Shown here: positions 7,306-14,616 of the stretch, one piece after another
How positions within the stretch are numbered: the stretch's first letter is position 1
Layout of the letters: the number at the start of each line of letters is the position of its first letter
Assembly: GCA_050246915.1 (NCBI GenBank)
Contig: JBFWVD010000087.1
Location: 1 to 18,762 of the forward strand
DNA length: 18,762 nucleotides
From: JBFWVD01 sp050246915
GTDB taxonomy: Bacteria > Actinomycetota > Acidimicrobiia > Acidimicrobiales > Ilumatobacteraceae
Direction of reading: 5' to 3'
Position numbers and translations under genes: made by a program
Notes under the pieces: generated by a model
Seen by the model: the letters and a program-made list of their open reading frames with translations, nothing else
Told to the model about the DNA's origin: nothing
The model's database searches: none

Positions 7306-8760
7306 TCACATGAGCAGTGCTTCAAGTTGCTCTCGGAGCAGCTGGTACTGCCACGGCGTTGCCGTGGTCTTGCGTTCCTCGACGAGGGTCGCCAAGTCAT
7401 CGTCGCTAAGCGTGAGGATGAAGCCACGCCCGTCCTTTGCTGTGTCCTTACAGCGCTGCGCCCACAACTTCCGATCTTTGAATGCGCGACAGCAGATGAT
7501 CCCGAGCTGCCCGCGTTGCGGGGAGAAGCGGCCTGCTATCTGGTCAAGCTCGGGGTTGGCGATCTCGGTGCCGTAGTTCTTGCACTCCACGAAGACGTAG
7601 GGCGCTGGCACCACCTTGTCGTTCGCCCAGGCGAAGAAGCCTTGCTGCGCCTCGTTCGTGAACGTGATGTCGATGCGCTTGCGGCCCTCGTGGATCGGGA
7701 ACTCGCGCACAGGATTGACGAGGCTTGCGTAGAGGATGGCTGAGAGCAGCGCCTGTACCGCTCGGTGGTACGTGTCGGCGTCAGCCTTGCCTGAAGGTGT
7801 GGCGAGCATGGTCGCCAGGAGGCCATCCCAGTCCGGTGGCTCGATGTCGAGAATGTCCGCTAGCTCGTCATGACTCGGCGGCTGACGGCGAGTCGCCGAC
7901 TGGCTGCGGTAGCGATCAAGCGCGTCAGGGTGCTTGGCGGTCACCTCGCGGGCGACCTTCTTGCTACGCCCGTACTTCGCCTTGACCGCCTTCTTGGTGA
8001 CCCGCATCGTCCCGTTCTTGAGCACCTCGACCAACGAGCTCCCGGCTTGCAGTTCTTCCTCTTGCAGGATGGGCAGGATGTGATGGTCGATGTACTCGCC
8101 AGGATCGAAGGTTGGGCGACGGCGGACCAGGCACTTCGGCACCAGGATGAGCGGGCCAGTCCCGACCTTCGGGAGGTCGACGTAGCCGACCTCCCACTTC
8201 TGGAGGCTCGAGTTCCAGCAGCGCGCCGAGGCGACACCCTTCACGAGCGGGATGCCGTAGTAGGTGGCTGCGTCCTGCGTGAACTCGATCAATGGCGCGC
8301 GCACGATGTTGGTCGTGATGTCGGAGATGCGGTCGTGACCGATACCGTCGATGAAGAGGACCGTGTCCTCAAGGTCCTGCAAGAGCCCACTGGCGGCGGC
8401 GTCACTCTTGCTCAGCGCTTCCCACATGTCCTCGGCTAGCCCGCGGCCCATACCGCGACCGGCCGGCTTGCCTCTGCTGAGCCCGAGGTGCGTCTCGTTT
8501 GGCTCGCTGAGCGAGCCCAGTAGTTGCCGGGCCCCGGCATGATCGCCGGATTGGATGCGCGAGAGGACGGCGTCGAAGAAGCTCTGGAGGAGTGACACGC
8601 AGTGTTCCCCCCAGTCGCTCCGGAGAGCCCGAAAGGCCCGGGGGTCGAGGAAGAACGGCGAGTCCGAGTTGAGGGCGACATCGACGAACTCGAACGTGGA
8701 CTGATGTCCGTCGAGCTTGTAGTGAGAAGAGATCCGCTTGACCTTCGGTTTCTTTGCCAC
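7306..8760 (-). CDS. Protein with C-terminal PD-(D/E)XK nuclease domain, putative defence effector
   Basis: A 484-aa soluble protein. The C-terminal third carries a restriction-endonuclease-like core: D364 in GRKRIDITF, E392-C-K394 in YVFVECKNYG, and a downstream Gln (Q407) in a helix (LDQIAGRF). A predicted strand (GQLGIICCR, 418-425) and a further helix follow. All expected metal-binding residues are present, so DNA cleavage is likely. Residues 1-320 are a region I do not recognise, beginning with a basic KKPKVKR stretch; FFLDPRAF at 37-44 and LFIDGIGHDRISD at 135-147 look conserved-like. The start is GTG 8760, with GAGGGG six bases upstream. It is the last gene of a three-gene operon, 38 bp after the HTH-ImmA/IrrE gene, which suggests that protein controls it. 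The target and trigger are unknown. Confidence 0.75.
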   Translation of the reverse strand: MAKKPKVKRISSHYKLDGHQSTFEFVDVALNSDSPFFLDPRAFRALRSDWGEHCVSLLQSFFDAVLSRIQSGDHAGARQLLGSLSEPNETHLGLSRGKPAGRGMGRGLAEDMWEALSKSDAAASGLLQDLEDTVLFIDGIGHDRISDITTNIVRAPLIEFTQDAATYYGIPLVKGVASARCWNSSLQKWEVGYVDLPKVGTGPLILVPKCLVRRRPTFDPGEYIDHHILPILQEEELQAGSSLVEVLKNGTMRVTKKAVKAKYGRSKKVAREVTAKHPDALDRYRSQSATRRQPPSHDELADILDIEPPDWDGLLATMLATPSGKADADTYHRAVQALLSAILYASLVNPVREFPIHEGRKRIDITFTNEAQQGFFAWANDKVVPAPYVFVECKNYGTEIANPELDQIAGRFSPQRGQLGIICCRAFKDRKLWAQRCKDTAKDGRGFILTLSDDDLATLVEERKTTATPWQYQLLREQLEALLM

Positions 8761-8798
8761 GGTTCGCCCCTCGCTCGGTTCAGCTTCGTCGCTTGCGG

Positions 8799-9935
8799 CT
8801 AGCCGATTGAGCCGAGCTGTCCGTGGTTCTCGGTTTCGGCGTCGAGCCGCACGACGGGCCGGTCATCAGGCGGCGCGATGGCCTCGATGGCCTCAACTGA
8901 GAGTCGCGCCTCGTTGGCGATGCGTTCCATCGAGATGTCCTCGTCGGCCATCAGCTCGATCGCACGACGCAGCAACACCGGTGCCTCGGCCCGGCCATCA
9001 TCGCCAGGCTCCTGCGTCCGCCATCCTCGACTACTTATCTCCGTCATGGCTCGTCGGTAGGTGTGCTCCGGCATGATGCGCAACTGACGGGCCCGGAACA
9101 GCAGCGCCTGGATGGAGATGCCCCAAACGTCTTTGAGCTCGAGCAGGCGCTTCCAGTCAGCTCTCACGGGGAGCAGGTCAGCGATCTCGGCGGTCGGCGC
9201 GAGGAACTCGGATGCGAAGACGTTGGCGTGTCGCTCGACAGCGTGCGTGCCAGGCTCAGCGTCGTGGTGCAGCACGAGATGGCCGAGTTCATGCGCCGCG
9301 TCGAATCGGCCAGCCGCTCGATGCGTCCGCTCCGTCGACAGGACAACGACCGAGCGGCCCGGGAACTCGCAGGAGAACGCGAAGACCCGCCGCGTCTGAG
9401 TTGGGAGCCGAGTGCAAACGATGCCACGGCTCTCCAGCAGGCGGACGACGTGCGGGACCGGTCCGCTGGGGATGCCGAAGGCCGCTCGGACCTCTCGGGC
9501 CGCAGCTTCAACCAGTTGCAGGGAGTCATCTGGTCGGAGGCCGAGGTCTGGCGGAAGGCTGGCCTCGGGCAGCTTGATGTAGCGCTCGATCAAGGTCGCC
9601 AGCTCCCAGGTCATGAGCGCGTGCGCGAACGCCCGATCGCGTTCCTGCTTGGTCGTCGACCGCAAGCTACGGAAGTGAGCGGTGGTCGCTGGTGCCTCAC
9701 CGAGTGGACGATCAGCCGCGAAGTAGCCGCTCGGTATGCCCAGGGCGAGCGCCAGCGCGGCGACGACCTTCGGACTCGGTGAGGCCGTACCGTTCTCGTA
9801 CTGCGAGACAGCCGCTGCTGACACCCCAGCACGGTCGGCGAGGTCCTTTTTGCGCAGCATCTTGGCCTGCCGCGCGATCCTCAGACGGGTAGGATCGAAG
9901 ATGGCTGAAGCGGTGCGCGCCTGTGACTCGCTCAC
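8799..9935 (-). CDS. XRE-family HTH protein fused to ImmA/IrrE metalloprotease
   Basis: A 378-aa protein. Residues 17-72 form an XRE helix-turn-helix (LADRAGVSAAAVSQYENGTA). Residues about 145-300 form an ImmA/IrrE (DUF955) peptidase with zinc motif HELGH 215-219 and probable third ligand E234 (VERHANVFASEFLAP). The C-terminus, about 320-355, holds a second helix-turn-helix-like segment (ISMERIANEARLSVEAIEAI). Relatives cleave repressor proteins on DNA damage or other stress: ImmA cleaves ImmR, IrrE cleaves DdrO, and CapP cleaves CapH in some defence operons. Here binder and protease are one chain, so self-cleavage or cleavage of a partner repressor is possible. The start is GTG 9935, in a GTGA overlap with the upstream gene. 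It probably regulates its own operon, including the nuclease that follows. Confidence 0.9.
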   Translation of the reverse strand: MSESQARTASAIFDPTRLRIARQAKMLRKKDLADRAGVSAAAVSQYENGTASPSPKVVAALALALGIPSGYFAADRPLGEAPATTAHFRSLRSTTKQERDRAFAHALMTWELATLIERYIKLPEASLPPDLGLRPDDSLQLVEAAAREVRAAFGIPSGPVPHVVRLLESRGIVCTRLPTQTRRVFAFSCEFPGRSVVVLSTERTHRAAGRFDAAHELGHLVLHHDAEPGTHAVERHANVFASEFLAPTAEIADLLPVRADWKRLLELKDVWGISIQALLFRARQLRIMPEHTYRRAMTEISSRGWRTQEPGDDGRAEAPVLLRRAIELMADEDISMERIANEARLSVEAIEAIAPPDDRPVVRLDAETENHGQLGSIG

Positions 9936-10633
9936 GACTCTGCCTGCGAGCCACGTCCCTTGTCGGTCACCGGCCGCAGTGTCAGCTCCGGCTCCGGCAG
10001 CTCATCATGTCGAGGCGGCCGCGGGTCCTCGGGAGACTCGGCAGCTGGCAGCATCGACCCGCCACCAGGTAACCAAAGTGGCTCGATCCAAGCCCACGGC
10101 GACACCGTGATCTCATCGGTCGCCACCGGCGCGCCGACCCAGACGCCGCAGCAAGCGTCGTCAGGGTTACCGGCGTGCACGATTACTAGCTCTCGGAGCT
10201 CGTCAGCACCCGTCAGCGGAGGTGACGCGGACGCGGCCAGGAACTCCTCTATATCACCGAGGTCGAGTCGAAGCTGCACTGAGTTGGTCGCTGCGATAAG
10301 GCGCTGGGTGGCGCTCGAGCGCGCGTCATCAAGGCGGAACGAATCGAGATCGACGTCGGCGTCCTGGCCACAGCGATACACGTGCACCCGCAGCCCAGCG
10401 CCGACCACCACCAGCGAGCCGGCGGGTCGAGCACTGCTCCAGCCATCGAGCTGAGCGACCTCCTCCTCGATCAGATACCAAGAGTTGCGGTAAACGGCGA
10501 TTCCGAACACCACCGCGTCGTCGCCCACCGAGAGATCGTGCCGCTCGGCGTTGATCTCGTAGGTCCGGCGAACCGCAGTGACAGCTGCATCTGCGAATTG
10601 CCGGAACTCGGGAGGAAGGACATCCAGACTCAT
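9932..10633 (-). CDS. Conserved-looking hypothetical protein, first gene of the ImmA/IrrE-nuclease operon
   Basis: A 233-aa soluble protein with no signal peptide or membrane segment, and no family I recognise. Residues 1-115 look like one globular domain (VVFGIAVYRNSWYLIEEEVA, then a Val-rich strand and RVHVYRCGQD). A second conserved-looking block at 148-188 contains IVHAGNPDDACCGVWVGAP with adjacent C161-C162, then a Trp-rich strand. The tail after 195 is Pro/Glu-rich and probably disordered. Its stop overlaps the start of the HTH-ImmA/IrrE gene by 4 nt (GTGA), so the two are translationally coupled. It is likely a partner: substrate, sensor or immunity factor. ATG 10633 has no ribosome binding site, and a -10-like TATGGT ends 7 nt upstream, which suits a leaderless transcript. 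Confidence 0.75.
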   Translation of the reverse strand: MSLDVLPPEFRQFADAAVTAVRRTYEINAERHDLSVGDDAVVFGIAVYRNSWYLIEEEVAQLDGWSSARPAGSLVVVGAGLRVHVYRCGQDADVDLDSFRLDDARSSATQRLIAATNSVQLRLDLGDIEEFLAASASPPLTGADELRELVIVHAGNPDDACCGVWVGAPVATDEITVSPWAWIEPLWLPGGGSMLPAAESPEDPRPPRHDELPEPELTLRPVTDKGRGSQAES

Positions 10634-10640
10634 GTCTTAC

Positions 10641-10699
10641 ACCATAGCAAATCCGCTCGCCCTATGTCCCAAACTGAAGCAGGAGTGCTCGATGTCGAG
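10641..10699 (-). promoter_or_regulatory. Candidate promoter and operator of the three-gene operon
   Basis: On the minus strand, GGGACA (10670-10665) and TATGGT (10646-10641) are 18 bp apart, and the -10 ends 7 nt before ATG 10633. Just upstream is the dyad CTCGA-TG-TCGAG (10688-10699), a plausible binding site for the XRE domain encoded in the operon. The positions fit well; the -35 is weak. Confidence 0.35.
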
Positions 10700-11067
10700 G
10701 CGAGCTTGACTGTGGCACACGCGTGGGCACTTGACGGGATGGCGGGTGCCGCATCCCCGTTCATCGCGATCAGCTTCATGGCTACGGTGCGTCGGCGTTC
10801 GAGGACACAGCCACCCACCTGTAGCCGTGGCCTACCCCGCCCTACGCGCACCGCCTGACATCGTCGGGTTATGAGCGCCGGTCAACGTCTGCAGCGGCCC
10901 GTGCCAGACCTCATTCGTCCTGCTCACCGGCCTCGGAGCCGTCGTTGTCATAGGCGTTGGTGGGCGCTCGCCGGTAGACGTGGGTGGGGCGAGCGATGAC
11001 ATCGCGTTGACAAGGCTCACCCGACTCTGCCGATGACCGCCGACGGGAACGGACGAGGGGCTTCGGG
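10700..11067. other. Gene-poor stretch with one possible attachment-site relic
   Basis: No convincing gene lies between the three-gene operon and the antitoxin remnant. Short frames on both strands (for example plus 10664-10858) lack a ribosome binding site and family features. The segment 10864-10876 is identical over 13 bp to the anticodon region of the tRNA-Met fragment at 17989-18001. The part from 11067 down to 10911 is still open as the out-of-frame tail of the frameshifted antitoxin gene. Confidence 0.45.
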
Positions 11068-11396
11068 TCAGGCCGCGTCGTCGCGTCCGAGGTGAATCGG
11101 CACCCGACGATCATCGTCATCGAACACGGCGACGAGCTGGGGCGGGCACCGAGGGCACCGAGGTACTGGCGAAGCGTGGACACGCGCACGTCGTCAGAGT
11201 GCTCGAGCTTGGAGATCGATCCCTGAGTGACGTCGAGCCGGCCGCCGAGCTCGGCTCGGCCGACTGCTTCGGCGAGACGTAGCTCGTATAGTCGGATCTC
11301 TTCGAGGGTCGCGGCGCGCAGGCGAGCGAGATGCTCAGCGGCACCGGGCTTGGCGACGACGGTGTCGCGGAGTTCGGAGGACTTGGTTCGTGCCAT
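11068..11396 (-). pseudogene. higA: HigA-type XRE antitoxin, frameshifted
   Basis: ATG 11396 begins MARTKSSELRDTV, then LEEIRLYELRLAEAVGRAEL (31-50) and a helix-turn-helix (GGRLDVTQGSISKLEHSDDV, 51-70). This is the standard HigA-like antitoxin paired with Gp49-type toxins. After LGALGARP (residue 86) the family's C-terminus, QLVAVFDDDDRRVPIHLGRD, continues only in another frame, ending at TGA 11070-11068. One base appears lost in a G-run at 11139-11142. Unshifted, translation would run with unrelated sequence to 10911. The start overlaps the toxin stop by one base (TGATG), the usual toxin-first HigBA order. The DNA-binding part is intact, so a truncated product might still bind DNA. Slippage in the homopolymer or a sequencing error would look the same. 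Confidence 0.75.
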
Positions 11397-11670
11397 CACA
11401 TCAGTCCTTCCTCTTCGAGTTCCCGTAGGTACTCGTCGTACAGGTCGTCCGCGAGTGGGACCCATGCGTACCAGTCGTTCCACTCGCCACTCTTGTCACC
11501 ACCGAGCAGCAGGATCGCGTGGCGACGCGGGTCGAACAAGAACAGCACTCGCAACACTCCACCCTTGGCCGGCCGCAATTCCTTCGTCGACTGATGACGA
11601 GACTGTGAATCCGGTCGACCACCGGCCGACCGGGATCCGGGCCGCGTTCCGCGCAGATGTACGCGCGTTC
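11396..11670 (-). pseudogene. higB: HigB/Gp49-like RelE-family toxin, truncated and frameshifted
   Basis: The C-terminal 60 residues (ELRPAKGGVLRVLFLFDPRR, then LLLGGDKSGEWNDWY and the tail) are a textbook Gp49-like (RelE superfamily) toxin, an mRNA-cleaving ribosome-dependent RNase. Just upstream, SRHQSTK continues in frame, but the preceding GRPVVDRIH block lies in a different frame. The break is at 11603-11604, consistent with one base lost from a Gly codon. The family's first 40 or so residues are absent: recognisable toxin sequence begins only after about 11670, against the stop of the membrane-protein gene. Deletion of the N-terminus plus the frameshift should leave it inactive. It reads directly into the antitoxin remnant. 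Confidence 0.75.
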
Positions 11671-11674
11671 GCGC

Positions 11675-12490
11675 TCAGCCGAAGACGTCGCGGAGTGCCG
11701 GCACCGGTCGTAGCGCGGTCGACACGTTGGCGAGACAGAGCACGCCGGCCGCCACGCACAGCAGCGCTGTTCCGGCGAGCGCGATCCGGCTCGGCCCCGC
11801 GACCGGCGCGGTCGCACCGGCGGGTCGCCGGCGCCGAGCGAGCGCGCGAACGACGAATTCGGTGGCCAGCACCGCGAGGGCGCCCGCCAGCGCTGCGAGC
11901 ACGACGTGGTAGCCGACGAACGCCTCGATCATCCGCTCGAGCGGTGGGGGGCCGGCGCCCCCGGAGATCGCCCGCTGCGCGAGCGCGTCACGGATCTCGG
12001 CCAGCGTCGCCGCGAACGACCGGTTCGCGGTCCTGGCGGGGAGCACGCTCAGCAGCGACGCGAAGGGTGCGACCGCTCCCTGCACGTTGGCGACGAGGAG
12101 GAGCACCGCCACGAGCGCGCCGATCCCCGTCGCAGTCGTGCCCGCCGAGTTCGGCATCGGCCGCGTGGCGGTCGACGCGCGTCGCCGACCGCGGGCAGCT
12201 GCCCGTGCGAGGACGACGACCGCAGCGCCCGCGATCACCGCCTTTGCGAGGTGGTAGTACCGCCATTGGCCGACGAGGTCGCGGACCTCGTCCGTCCAGG
12301 GAGCGCGCCCCGCGTGCCAGTAAGCCGCCACCGCGTCCGCCGTCGACCGATGGAGGACCGACCGGCTCGTCGTCGCCCCGCCCACGAGCAACGCAGGGAG
12401 CCAGACGAACGCGGCCCCGAGCGCTCCGATGGCGACCGCGAGCGCGATGGATTCCTGACGCGTCGATCGGCCCTTGCTCACGCGGCTCAC
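11675..12490 (-). CDS. Five-helix integral membrane protein, unknown function
   Basis: A 271-aa protein with hydrophobic segments at about 15-37, 82-97, 120-150, 190-215 and 235-256, separated by Arg-rich cytoplasmic loops (98-110, 216-224). No catalytic motif is recognised. Residues 38-80, between the first two helices, include an aromatic patch (WTDEVRDLVGQWRYYHLAK) and may lie outside the membrane. The start is GTG 12490, overlapping the hydrolase stop by GTGA and preceded by a strong GGGAGGTG ribosome binding site. This makes it translationally coupled to the hydrolase and the last gene of the transporter operon. It may anchor or assist the lipoprotein hydrolase; that is inference. The broken toxin gene begins right after its stop. 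Confidence 0.75.
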   Translation of the reverse strand: MSRVSKGRSTRQESIALAVAIGALGAAFVWLPALLVGGATTSRSVLHRSTADAVAAYWHAGRAPWTDEVRDLVGQWRYYHLAKAVIAGAAVVVLARAAARGRRRASTATRPMPNSAGTTATGIGALVAVLLLVANVQGAVAPFASLLSVLPARTANRSFAATLAEIRDALAQRAISGGAGPPPLERMIEAFVGYHVVLAALAGALAVLATEFVVRALARRRRPAGATAPVAGPSRIALAGTALLCVAAGVLCLANVSTALRPVPALRDVFG

Positions 12491-13797
12491 GCGGCACCTC
12501 CCGTGCGATTCGTCGTGTTGTACTCGACGTTGTCGAGGTGGGGCTGCTGACCGGCGAGGGTGGCCCGAGCTTCGGGGTCGGCGTTGAGCGTGTCGCGAAG
12601 GAAGGCGGTGGTGTAGTGCATGGCGATGTCGAGAGGTCGCGTGTGCCAGACGGCGTCAGTGCAGAACCCGTCGCGGTAGGCGGAGCGCTCGACCCAGGGC
12701 AGGTTCTCGCACGGGTCGAGGAAGAGCATGTGGCCCGCACCGGGGAACGTGATGAGCGTCCTGTTCGTGCTCGCCACGTGGTCGTAGGTGAGCTTCGCGC
12801 CCCACGTGTAGGGAGTGCCTTCGTCGACCGTTCCGCCCATGACCATGATGGGGACGTCGAGCTCCGCGAGACCGCGCTGATCGAAGAGGTAGGCGTCGCC
12901 GGCCATCGAGATCACGGCGTCGACTCGCGGGTCTCCGAATGACGGCCACAGGCCGGAGGGAGCCGCCGGAAGTCCGGCTCGGGTCGCCATGTCCGATTCC
13001 TCGGGGACGATGGGATCGCAGAAGAAGTGGAGGGGATCGTCTGCGGCCAGTGCCGCGCAGCGGGTCTTGTAGGCGGCGAAGCCGAACCGTGCACCGGCCG
13101 CCGCGAGCGCGGTGTACCCGCCGTAGGAGTGGCCCACGACGGCGATGCTGTCCATGTCGATCAAGCCGGCCAGCGGTGCTCCGGGCTCGGTGAGCGCTTC
13201 TGCTTCGTCGATCGTTCGACTGATGTCGACGGGCCGGTCGATCACCGCCTTCCAGAATCCGGTGAGTGAGCCGTCGAAGGTCTCGTCGTGCTCGGGAGCG
13301 AGCACGACGTAGCCCTGCGTTGCGTAGTGCTCCACCAGCGTGCTGTACACGATCGGGCTGAGCGCATAGCCATGCGAGAAGACCACGAGCGGGTACGGCC
13401 CGCCGGTCGTGTCGGGTCGGCCGCCTGCGATTGCTCCGCCGACCGCGGTGATCTCCGCGCCGGGCGTGATCTGTTCGTCGAACTTGTTGGGCGCGGTGTA
13501 GGTGATCGTCGCGGGCTGCTGGTCGGCGGGTCGACTCGCCGGGTACCACGCTCGCACCGTCAGGGGTTGCTCCTGAGCGCCGGTGGTGGTGAAGACCCGA
13601 TAGCCGACGGCGTGCGCGCCCTGCGCCGCGTAGGTGAGCGACGGCGGCGAGTTCGCCGCCGACGTCGAGGTCTCCGCCGTCGGCGAGGTGGCGGATGGTT
13701 GCTCCGATGTGCACCCGGCCGTCAGGAGCCCGCCGGTGGCGAGGGCTGCGAGGCCGCAGATGGTGGCGAGGAGTCGGTCGCGGTGATGGTGATTCAT
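12487..13797 (-). CDS. Secreted alpha/beta-hydrolase lipoprotein (PAF-acetylhydrolase/dienelactone-hydrolase-like)
   Basis: A 436-aa esterase-type protein. Residues 1-28 are a lipoprotein signal peptide (hydrophobic 9-25, lipobox LTAGC), so C29 should be lipidated and the enzyme displayed outside the membrane; a Ser/Thr-rich linker (30-52) follows. The hydrolase fold shows the oxyanion region VVFSHGY (138-144), nucleophile S224 in GHSYGG, probable acid D325 (GGTVDEGTP) and H356 (GAGHMLF). Four cysteines (247, 260, 363, 379) could form disulfides, as suits an exported enzyme. The layout resembles platelet-activating-factor acetylhydrolases and bacterial dienelactone-hydrolase-like esterases; the substrate is unknown. 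ATG 13797 follows the ABC permease by 39 bp, so it is probably cotranscribed. Confidence 0.88.
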   Translation of the reverse strand: MNHHHRDRLLATICGLAALATGGLLTAGCTSEQPSATSPTAETSTSAANSPPSLTYAAQGAHAVGYRVFTTTGAQEQPLTVRAWYPASRPADQQPATITYTAPNKFDEQITPGAEITAVGGAIAGGRPDTTGGPYPLVVFSHGYALSPIVYSTLVEHYATQGYVVLAPEHDETFDGSLTGFWKAVIDRPVDISRTIDEAEALTEPGAPLAGLIDMDSIAVVGHSYGGYTALAAAGARFGFAAYKTRCAALAADDPLHFFCDPIVPEESDMATRAGLPAAPSGLWPSFGDPRVDAVISMAGDAYLFDQRGLAELDVPIMVMGGTVDEGTPYTWGAKLTYDHVASTNRTLITFPGAGHMLFLDPCENLPWVERSAYRDGFCTDAVWHTRPLDIAMHYTTAFLRDTLNADPEARATLAGQQPHLDNVEYNTTNRTGGAA

Positions 13798-13836
13798 GGT
13801 CGTTCTTTCGAGAGGTGTCGGAAATGGGGGTGGGGA

Positions 13837-14616
13837 CTAGCCGACGTCGCGACGTGTGGTCCGGACGACGCCGGCGACGAGCGGGGCCACGACCCAGAAC
13901 AGGATCGAGACCGAGATCTGGGGCAGATGACCGCCCCAGTCGTTCTCGAGCACCCAGTTCCAGGGTGTGGACATGTCGATCCACTCCGACACGAGCGTCG
14001 ATGCGGTGCCGAGCAGCGCAAACGCGGCGGGGAGAGCGAAGGAGGCTGCGATTGCGGCGGCGGAGTTCTGCAGCAGCGCCCCGAGTGCGACGGCGGCGAG
14101 GACGTTGAGGAGCACGTAGACGAGATAGGAGACGACGGCGCCGACGCTTAGGTTCGCCTCCAGGGTGCGGCCCGAGGCCGCCGCGAGCCCGAGGCCGGCG
14201 GCGGTGACCACGCCGCCGAAGAACGCACCGCCACCACTCAGCACGAGTGACACCGCCAGCTTGGCGTTCAGGACTCGGACGCGTCGAGGTTCCTGGGTGA
14301 ACGTGGTCATGACGGTGCGTTGGCTCCATTCGCCGGTGAACGTCAAGATCGCCACCACGGGCAGGAGGATCGACAGCCCGAGGGCGGCGACGCGGAGATA
14401 GCTCGCGTCAGTCTGATCGAAGCTCGTCGGGACGAGGACCGGCACCAGCACGATCCCGGCGGTCGACAGGGCGACGAGTGCGAGGAGCCAGTGGGCGGCG
14501 CGGGTGTCGGTGGCTTTGGTCCATTCGACCCTGACGAGCCGTGCGAACGGGATCGGTCCTGGGGCCGACGCTGCCGCGTCGATGCCGAGGGTTCGGGGCG
14601 ACAGTGACGCGGTCAT
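13837..14616 (-). CDS. ABC-2 type transporter permease
   Basis: A 259-aa polytopic protein with about six membrane segments (43-64, 77-94, 118-146, 156-181, 184-206, 234-252). The sequence TFTGEWSQRTVMTTFTQEPR (92-111) is a hallmark of ABC-2 permeases of the actinobacterial export type. ATG 14616 is chosen over longer open sequence upstream because it overlaps the ATPase stop by ATGA and has AGGAGG seven bases before it. The frame remains open far upstream without coding sense. It pairs with the ATPase immediately before it to form an exporter; the substrate is unknown, with drugs, lipids or peptides being the usual options. The divergent two-component system is the likely regulator. Confidence 0.93.
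   Translation of the reverse strand: MTASLSPRTLGIDAAASAPGPIPFARLVRVEWTKATDTRAAHWLLALVALSTAGIVLVPVLVPTSFDQTDASYLRVAALGLSILLPVVAILTFTGEWSQRTVMTTFTQEPRRVRVLNAKLAVSLVLSGGGAFFGGVVTAAGLGLAAASGRTLEANLSVGAVVSYLVYVLLNVLAAVALGALLQNSAAAIAASFALPAAFALLGTASTLVSEWIDMSTPWNWVLENDWGGHLPQISVSILFWVVAPLVAGVVRTTRRDVG

Noticed and set aside
10664..10858. Small plus-strand frame starting MSQTEAGVLDVEASL
   Set aside because: It lies over the promoter of the divergent operon, lacks a ribosome binding site, and its second half is Arg/Pro/Thr-rich shadow-like sequence.
11227..12942. 571-codon plus-strand frame
   Set aside because: It is antisense to the HigBA remnant, membrane protein and hydrolase; Arg/Pro/Ser-rich composition shows no protein-like pattern.
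12656..14329. 557-codon minus-strand frame
   Set aside because: It overlaps the hydrolase and permease genes in another frame, is extremely Arg-rich and low in complexity, and has no family features.
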